NCBI RefSeq assembly: GCF_040760005.1
Contig: NZ_CP099760.1
Location: 4,211,501 to 4,275,500, forward strand
Origin: Pseudomonas sp. stari2
GTDB taxonomy: Bacteria > Pseudomonadota > Gammaproteobacteria > Pseudomonadales > Pseudomonadaceae
DNA: 64,000 nucleotides
Reading direction: 5' to 3'
Positions 59,257 through 64,000 of this stretch are shown here, in pieces. Every line of letters begins with the position of its first letter. Within the stretch, counting starts at the first letter, position 1. The translations under genes were made by a program, and so were the position numbers. The notes under the pieces were generated by a model. It worked only from the letters and a program-made list of their open reading frames with translations. It was not told where the DNA came from and ran no database searches.

Positions 59257-60420
59257 ATGAGCTATCCATCCCTGAACTTTGCCCTCGGTGAAACCATCGA
59301 CATGCTGCGCGATCAGGTCCAGTCCTTCGTCGCCAAGGAGATCGCCCCGCGTGCCGCGCAGATCGACAGCGACAACCTGTTCCCCGCCGATCTGTGGCGC
59401 AAGTTCGGTGACATGGGCCTGCTCGGCATCACCGTGCCGGAACAGTACGGCGGCGCTGGGCTGGGTTACCTCGCACACGTTGTGGCGATGGAAGAAATCA
59501 GCCGCGGTTCGGCTTCCGTGGCGTTGTCCTACGGCGCCCACTCCAACCTCTGCGTGAACCAGATCAACCGCAACGGCAACCACGAACAGAAATCCAGATA
59601 CCTGCCGAAACTGATCAGCGGCGAACACGTCGGCGCACTCGCCATGAGCGAGCCGAACGCCGGTTCCGATGTGGTCTCGATGAAACTGCGTGCCGATAAA
59701 CGCGGCGACCGTTTCGTGCTCAACGGCAGCAAGACCTGGATCACCAACGGCCCCGACGCCAATACCTACGTGATCTACGCCAAGACCGACCTGGAAAAAG
59801 GCCCCCACGGCATCACCGCATTCATCGTCGAGCGCGACTGGAAAGGCTTCAGCCGCAGCAACAAGTTCGACAAGCTCGGCATGCGCGGCTCCAACACTTG
59901 CGAGCTGTTCTTCGATGACGTTGAAGTACCAGAAGAAAACATCCTCGGCGTGCTCAACGGCGGCGTGAAAGTGCTGATGAGCGGCCTCGATTACGAGCGC
60001 GTCGTGCTGTCCGGTGGCCCGACCGGGATCATGCAGTCGTGCATGGATCTGATCGTGCCGTACATCCATGACCGCAAACAGTTCGGCCAGAGCATCGGCG
60101 AATTCCAGCTGATCCAGGGCAAAGTCGCCGACATGTACACCCAGCTCAACGCCAGCCGCGCCTACCTCTATGCTGTGGCCCAGGCCTGCGAACGCAACGA
60201 AACCACGCGCAAGGATGCCGCTGGCGTGATCCTCTACACCGCCGAACGCGCCACACAAATGGCTCTGGACGCGATCCAGATTCTCGGCGGTAACGGCTAC
60301 ATCAACGAATTCCCCGCCGGCCGTCTGCTGCGTGACGCCAAGCTGTACGAAATCGGTGCCGGCACCAGTGAGATCCGTCGCATGCTGATCGGTCGCGAAC
60401 TGTTCAACGAAACCCGCTAA
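59257..60420 (+). CDS. liuA: Isovaleryl-CoA dehydrogenase
   Basis: A 387-residue FAD acyl-CoA dehydrogenase converting isovaleryl-CoA to 3-methylcrotonyl-CoA. Motifs: [48 protein letters not shown] (the Glu used by isovaleryl-CoA dehydrogenases), [35 protein letters not shown]. It is the first gene of liuABCD, preceded by two LiuR boxes. An A-rich leader (ACAAAAAGCCAAAAAGG) overlaps the SD and could be an Hfq/Crc target. Confidence 0.96.
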   Translation: MSYPSLNFALGETIDMLRDQVQSFVAKEIAPRAAQIDSDNLFPADLWRKFGDMGLLGITVPEQYGGAGLGYLAHVVAMEEISRGSASVALSYGAHSNLCVNQINRNGNHEQKSRYLPKLISGEHVGALAMSEPNAGSDVVSMKLRADKRGDRFVLNGSKTWITNGPDANTYVIYAKTDLEKGPHGITAFIVERDWKGFSRSNKFDKLGMRGSNTCELFFDDVEVPEENILGVLNGGVKVLMSGLDYERVVLSGGPTGIMQSCMDLIVPYIHDRKQFGQSIGEFQLIQGKVADMYTQLNASRAYLYAVAQACERNETTRKDAAGVILYTAERATQMALDAIQILGGNGYINEFPAGRLLRDAKLYEIGAGTSEIRRMLIGRELFNETR

Positions 60421-60432
60421 ACGGAGCTGTCC

Positions 60433-62040
60433 ATGGCTATCCTGCATACCCAGCTCAATCCCCGTTCAGCGGAGTTCGCCGCCAACAGCGCGGCGATGCT
60501 CGAACAGGTCGACGCCCTCCATACCCTGCTTGCCCAAGTGGCTCAGGGTGGCGGCGCGAAAGCTCAGGAACGTCACACATCGCGGGGCAAGCTGCTGCCG
60601 CGTGAGCGGATCAACCGCCTCCTCGATCCGGGCTCGCCGTTTCTGGAAATCAGTCAATTGGCCGCCCACGCTGTGTATGGCGAAGACGTGCCGGCCGCTG
60701 GCGTGATTGCCGGGATCGGCCGCGTGGAAGGCGTCGAGTGCATGATCGTCGCCAACGACGCGACGGTGAAAGGTGGTTCGTACTACCCGCTGACCGTGAA
60801 GAAACACCTGCGCGCCCAGACCATCGCCCAACAGAACCGCCTGCCGTGCATCTATCTGGTGGACTCGGGCGGCGCCAACCTGCCGCGTCAGGACGAGGTG
60901 TTCCCGGATCGCGAGCACTTCGGGCGGATCTTCTTCAACCAGGCCAACATGAGCGCCATGGGCATTCCGCAGATTGCCGTGGTCATGGGTTCGTGCACCG
61001 CTGGCGGCGCGTATGTACCGGCGATGGCTGACGAAGCGATCATGGTGCGCAATCAGGCGACGATTTTCCTCGCCGGTCCGCCACTGGTAAAGGCTGCGAC
61101 CGGTGAAGTGGTCAGCGCCGAAGACCTCGGCGGGGCCGATGTGCATTGCAAGATTTCCGGCGTGGCCGACCATTACGCCGAAAGCGATGAGCACGCCCTC
61201 GCCCTCGCCCGCCGCAGCGTCGCCAACCTCAACTGGCGCAAGCTCGGCGAAGTGCAGCAGCGCACGCCGATTGCGCCGCTGTACGCCAGCGATGAGTTGT
61301 ACGGAGTGGTTTCGGCGGACGCCAAGCAGCCATTCGATGTGCGCGAAGTGATTGCACGACTGGTCGACGGTTCAGTGTTCGATGAATTCAAGGCGCTGTT
61401 CGGTACGACGCTGGTGTGCGGCTTCGCCCACCTGCACGGCTACCCGATCGCGATCCTCGCCAACAACGGCATCCTGTTCGCGGAAGCCGCGCAAAAAGGC
61501 GCGCACTTCATTGAACTGGCCTGCCAGCGCGGCATTCCGTTGTTGTTCCTGCAGAACATCACCGGCTTCATGGTCGGCCAGAAATACGAGGCCGGCGGCA
61601 TCGCCAAGCACGGCGCGAAACTGGTAACCGCCGTGGCGTGCGCCAAGGTGCCGAAATTCACCGTGATCATCGGCGGCAGCTTCGGTGCCGGTAACTACGG
61701 CATGTGCGGGCGGGCCTACGATCCTCGTTTCCTGTGGATGTGGCCGAATGCGCGGATCGGCGTGATGGGCGCCGAGCAGGCGGCCGGCGTGTTGGTACAG
61801 GTCAAGCGCGAGCAGGCCGAACGCAGCGGTCAGGCGTTCAGTGCCGAGCAGGAAAGCGAGATCAAGCAACCGATTCTCGACCAATACGAAGAGCAGGGTC
61901 ACCCCTACTATTCCAGCGCTCGGCTGTGGGACGACGGCGTCATCGACCCGGCGCAGACCCGCGATGTGCTGGCCCTGGCCTTGTCCGCGTCGTTGAACGC
62001 GCCTATCGAACCGAGCCGCTTCGGCGTGTTCCGGATGTGA
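60433..62040 (+). CDS. liuB: Methylcrotonyl-CoA carboxylase, carboxyltransferase (beta) subunit
   Basis: A 535-residue carboxyltransferase of the acyl-CoA carboxylase family. N and C halves show the crotonase-like repeats, with [43 protein letters not shown] and [24 protein letters not shown] (oxyanion-hole glycines). It carboxylates 3-methylcrotonyl-CoA together with LiuD. It is 12 nt after liuA. Confidence 0.96.
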   Translation: MAILHTQLNPRSAEFAANSAAMLEQVDALHTLLAQVAQGGGAKAQERHTSRGKLLPRERINRLLDPGSPFLEISQLAAHAVYGEDVPAAGVIAGIGRVEGVECMIVANDATVKGGSYYPLTVKKHLRAQTIAQQNRLPCIYLVDSGGANLPRQDEVFPDREHFGRIFFNQANMSAMGIPQIAVVMGSCTAGGAYVPAMADEAIMVRNQATIFLAGPPLVKAATGEVVSAEDLGGADVHCKISGVADHYAESDEHALALARRSVANLNWRKLGEVQQRTPIAPLYASDELYGVVSADAKQPFDVREVIARLVDGSVFDEFKALFGTTLVCGFAHLHGYPIAILANNGILFAEAAQKGAHFIELACQRGIPLLFLQNITGFMVGQKYEAGGIAKHGAKLVTAVACAKVPKFTVIIGGSFGAGNYGMCGRAYDPRFLWMWPNARIGVMGAEQAAGVLVQVKREQAERSGQAFSAEQESEIKQPILDQYEEQGHPYYSSARLWDDGVIDPAQTRDVLALALSASLNAPIEPSRFGVFRM

Positions 62041-62053
62041 TCGGGAGAACCTC

Positions 62054-62869
62054 ATGAGCGATTTCAACACCCTCGAACTGCACAGCGATCCACGGGGTTT
62101 CGCGACCTTGTGGCTGAGCCGCGAAGAAAAGAACAACGCGTTCAACGCCGAAATGATCCGCGAGTTGATTTTGGCTTTGGACAAGGTTGCCAGCGACGCC
62201 AGCCTGCGTTTCCTGCTGGTGCGCGGACGCGGCAAACACTTCAGCGCCGGCGCCGATCTGGCCTGGATGCAGCAATCGGCCGAACTCGATTACCACACCA
62301 ACCTTGACGACGCCCGGGAACTGGCGGAGCTGATGTACAACCTCGCCAAACTGAAATTCCCGACCATGGCCGTGGTGCAAGGCGCGGCGTTCGGCGGCGC
62401 GCTGGGTCTGATCAGTTGCTGCGATATGGCGATTGGCGCCGATGAGGCGCAATTCTGTCTGTCGGAAGTACGCATTGGCCTGGCGCCGGCGGTGATCAGC
62501 CCGTTCGTGGTGCAAGCCATCGGCGAGCGCGCGGCGCGGCGTTATGCGCTGACAGCCGAGCGTTTCGGCGGTCAGCGGGCGCGGGAAATCGGTTTGTTGT
62601 CGGAAAGCTATCCGGCGACCGAGCTTGAACAGCAAGTCGAGCAATGGATCGACAACCTGCTGCACAACAGCCCCGCCGCCATGCGCGCCAGCAAGGATCT
62701 GCTGCGTGAAGTCGGCAACGGCGCGCTGACGCCGGCCCTGCGTCGTTACACCGAAAACGCCATCGCCCGCATCCGCGTCAGCCCGGAAGGCCAGGAAGGC
62801 TTGCGGGCCTTTTTGCAGAAACGTCCGCCGAGCTGGCAAGCCGCAACCACCACCAAGGAGCCGCGTTGA
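62054..62869 (+). CDS. liuC: Methylglutaconyl-CoA hydratase
   Basis: A 271-residue crotonase-family hydratase making HMG-CoA from 3-methylglutaconyl-CoA. Oxyanion-hole segments are GRGKHFSAGADLAWMQ and QGAAFGGALGLISCCDMAIG; catalytic Glu region is EVRIGLAPAVISPFV. It is 13 nt after liuB and overlaps liuD by 1 nt (TGATG). Confidence 0.95.
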   Translation: MSDFNTLELHSDPRGFATLWLSREEKNNAFNAEMIRELILALDKVASDASLRFLLVRGRGKHFSAGADLAWMQQSAELDYHTNLDDARELAELMYNLAKLKFPTMAVVQGAAFGGALGLISCCDMAIGADEAQFCLSEVRIGLAPAVISPFVVQAIGERAARRYALTAERFGGQRAREIGLLSESYPATELEQQVEQWIDNLLHNSPAAMRASKDLLREVGNGALTPALRRYTENAIARIRVSPEGQEGLRAFLQKRPPSWQAATTTKEPR

Positions 62870-64000
62870 TGAGCGCACCTGTTCTCACCACCCTGCTGGT
62901 GGCCAACCGTGGCGAAATCGCTTGTCGGGTCATGCGCACCGCCAAGTCGCTGGGCCTGACCACCGTTGCCGTGCACAGCGCCACCGACCGGGAAGCCCGG
63001 CACAGCCGTGAAGCGGATATTCGCGTCGACCTGGGCGGCAGCAAAGCGGCCGACAGTTACCTGCAAATCGACAAACTGATCGCGGCGGCCAAGGCCAGCG
63101 GCGCTCAGGCGATTCATCCGGGTTACGGCTTTCTTTCAGAAAACGCCGGGTTTGCCCGCGCCATCGAAGCGGCCGGCCTGATCTTCCTCGGCCCGCCCGC
63201 CTCGGCCATCGACGCGATGGGCAGCAAGTCCGCCGCAAAAGCGTTGATGGAAACCGCCGGCGTGCCGCTGGTGCCGGGTTATCACGGCGAAGCCCAGGAT
63301 CTGGACACTTTCCGCGATGCTTGCGAACGCATCGGCTACCCGGTGCTGCTCAAGGCCACGGCCGGCGGTGGCGGCAAGGGCATGAAAGTGGTTGAAGACG
63401 TCAGCCAACTGGCTGAAGCGCTGGCCTCGGCTCAGCGTGAAGCGCAGTCGTCGTTCGGCGATTCGCGGATGCTGGTGGAGAAATACCTGCTCAAGCCGCG
63501 CCACGTGGAAATCCAGGTGTTTGCCGATCAGCATGGCAATTGCCTCTACCTGAACGAGCGCGACTGCTCGATTCAGCGTCGGCATCAGAAGGTCGTTGAA
63601 GAAGCGCCGGCACCGGGCCTGAGTCCAGAACTGCGTCGGGCGATGGGCGAAGCCGCTGTGCGTTCAGCGCAGGCCATCGGTTACGTCGGCGCCGGCACGG
63701 TGGAGTTTCTGCTGGACGCTCGCGGCGAGTTCTTCTTCATGGAAATGAACACGCGGTTGCAGGTTGAACACCCAGTCACCGAGGCCATCACCGGGCTCGA
63801 TCTGGTGGCCTGGCAGATTCGCGTCGCCCGTGGCGAAGCGTTGCCGATCACTCAGGATCAAGTGCCGCTGAACGGGCATGCGATTGAAGTGCGGCTATAT
63901 GCGGAAGATCCATCGAATGATTTTCTTCCGGCGACCGGTCGCCTGGATCTGTATCGCGAATCCGCCGCCGGGCCAGGGCGCCGTGTGGACAGCGGCGTTG
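62869..64000 (+). CDS. liuD: Methylcrotonyl-CoA carboxylase, biotin-containing (alpha) subunit, 5' part
   Basis: The first 377 residues of a biotin carboxylase subunit, cut by the right edge. Motifs: LLVANRGEIACRVMRTAKSLG, AIHPGYGFLSENAGFA, ATP-grasp loop KATAGGGGKGMKVV, LNERDCSIQRRHQKVVEEAPAP and EMNTRLQVEHPVTE (catalytic E and R). The biotinyl domain must lie outside the window. It completes the liuABCD order. Confidence 0.95.
   Translation, partial: MSAPVLTTLLVANRGEIACRVMRTAKSLGLTTVAVHSATDREARHSREADIRVDLGGSKAADSYLQIDKLIAAAKASGAQAIHPGYGFLSENAGFARAIEAAGLIFLGPPASAIDAMGSKSAAKALMETAGVPLVPGYHGEAQDLDTFRDACERIGYPVLLKATAGGGGKGMKVVEDVSQLAEALASAQREAQSSFGDSRMLVEKYLLKPRHVEIQVFADQHGNCLYLNERDCSIQRRHQKVVEEAPAPGLSPELRRAMGEAAVRSAQAIGYVGAGTVEFLLDARGEFFFMEMNTRLQVEHPVTEAITGLDLVAWQIRVARGEALPITQDQVPLNGHAIEVRLYAEDPSNDFLPATGRLDLYRESAAGPGRRVDSGV

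Overview
The window is chromosomal DNA of a fluorescent Pseudomonas, most likely the P. fluorescens group. The basis is GC-rich coding sequence, OprD, Liu, TamAB and GlnS-CysS / PpiB-LpxH gene neighbourhoods typical of the genus, Pseudomonas-type REP palindromes, and a CrcY-type small RNA. I see no phage, transposase, integrase, CRISPR array, tRNA or rRNA. Assignments rest on reading the translated proteins and motifs; no database search was run.

Region by region. 1-2.4 kb: end of an OprD porin, a membrane acyltransferase and a small secreted DUF2790-type protein. 2.4-11 kb: a metal-efflux island with a CzcCBA RND pump of the Zn/Co/Cd (HME1) type, a divergent two-component system (CzcR/CzcS-like) and two small PtrA-motif proteins; an almost identical 18-bp element lies upstream of both czcC and one ptrA-like gene. 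11.4-12.3 kb: an S33 hydrolase. 12.3-20.4 kb: a polyol/glycerol-type ABC importer (order as in rhizobial glpSTPQUV) transcribed divergently from a sigma-54 activator; the intergenic region carries a -24/-12 promoter, four TGAACA repeats and Hfq/Crc-type A-rich motifs. 20.6-26.2 kb: housekeeping genes uppP, cysS, glnS, ppiB, lpxH. 26.2-31.1 kb: a MarR-controlled EmrAB-type tripartite drug efflux operon with two operator palindromes.

31.4-44.4 kb: a chaperone-usher fimbrial locus with its own signalling genes, laid out as adhesin, hybrid kinase, CheY-EAL phosphodiesterase, hybrid kinase with Hpt, RcsB-like regulator, pilin, chaperone, usher. It resembles the pvrSR-rcsCB-cupD and roc-cup systems of P. 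aeruginosa. A 14-bp RcsB-like box recurs before the adhesin, the first kinase and the pilin, so one regulator probably coordinates the split locus. 44.4-49.8 kb: tamB and tamA. 49.9-55.4 kb: GNAT, xthA, a PstS/OmpA fusion, an acyl-CoA dehydrogenase and a LysR regulator.

55.4-64 kb: the leucine/isovalerate regulon. liuR-liuE is separated from liuABCD by a CrcY-type sRNA and a divergent acyl-CoA ligase, but LiuR-type palindromes in front of both parts tie them together. The right edge cuts liuD. Catabolite repression is a recurring theme: crcY lies inside the window, and A-rich Hfq/Crc-like motifs sit in the leaders of the polyol transporter and its activator.
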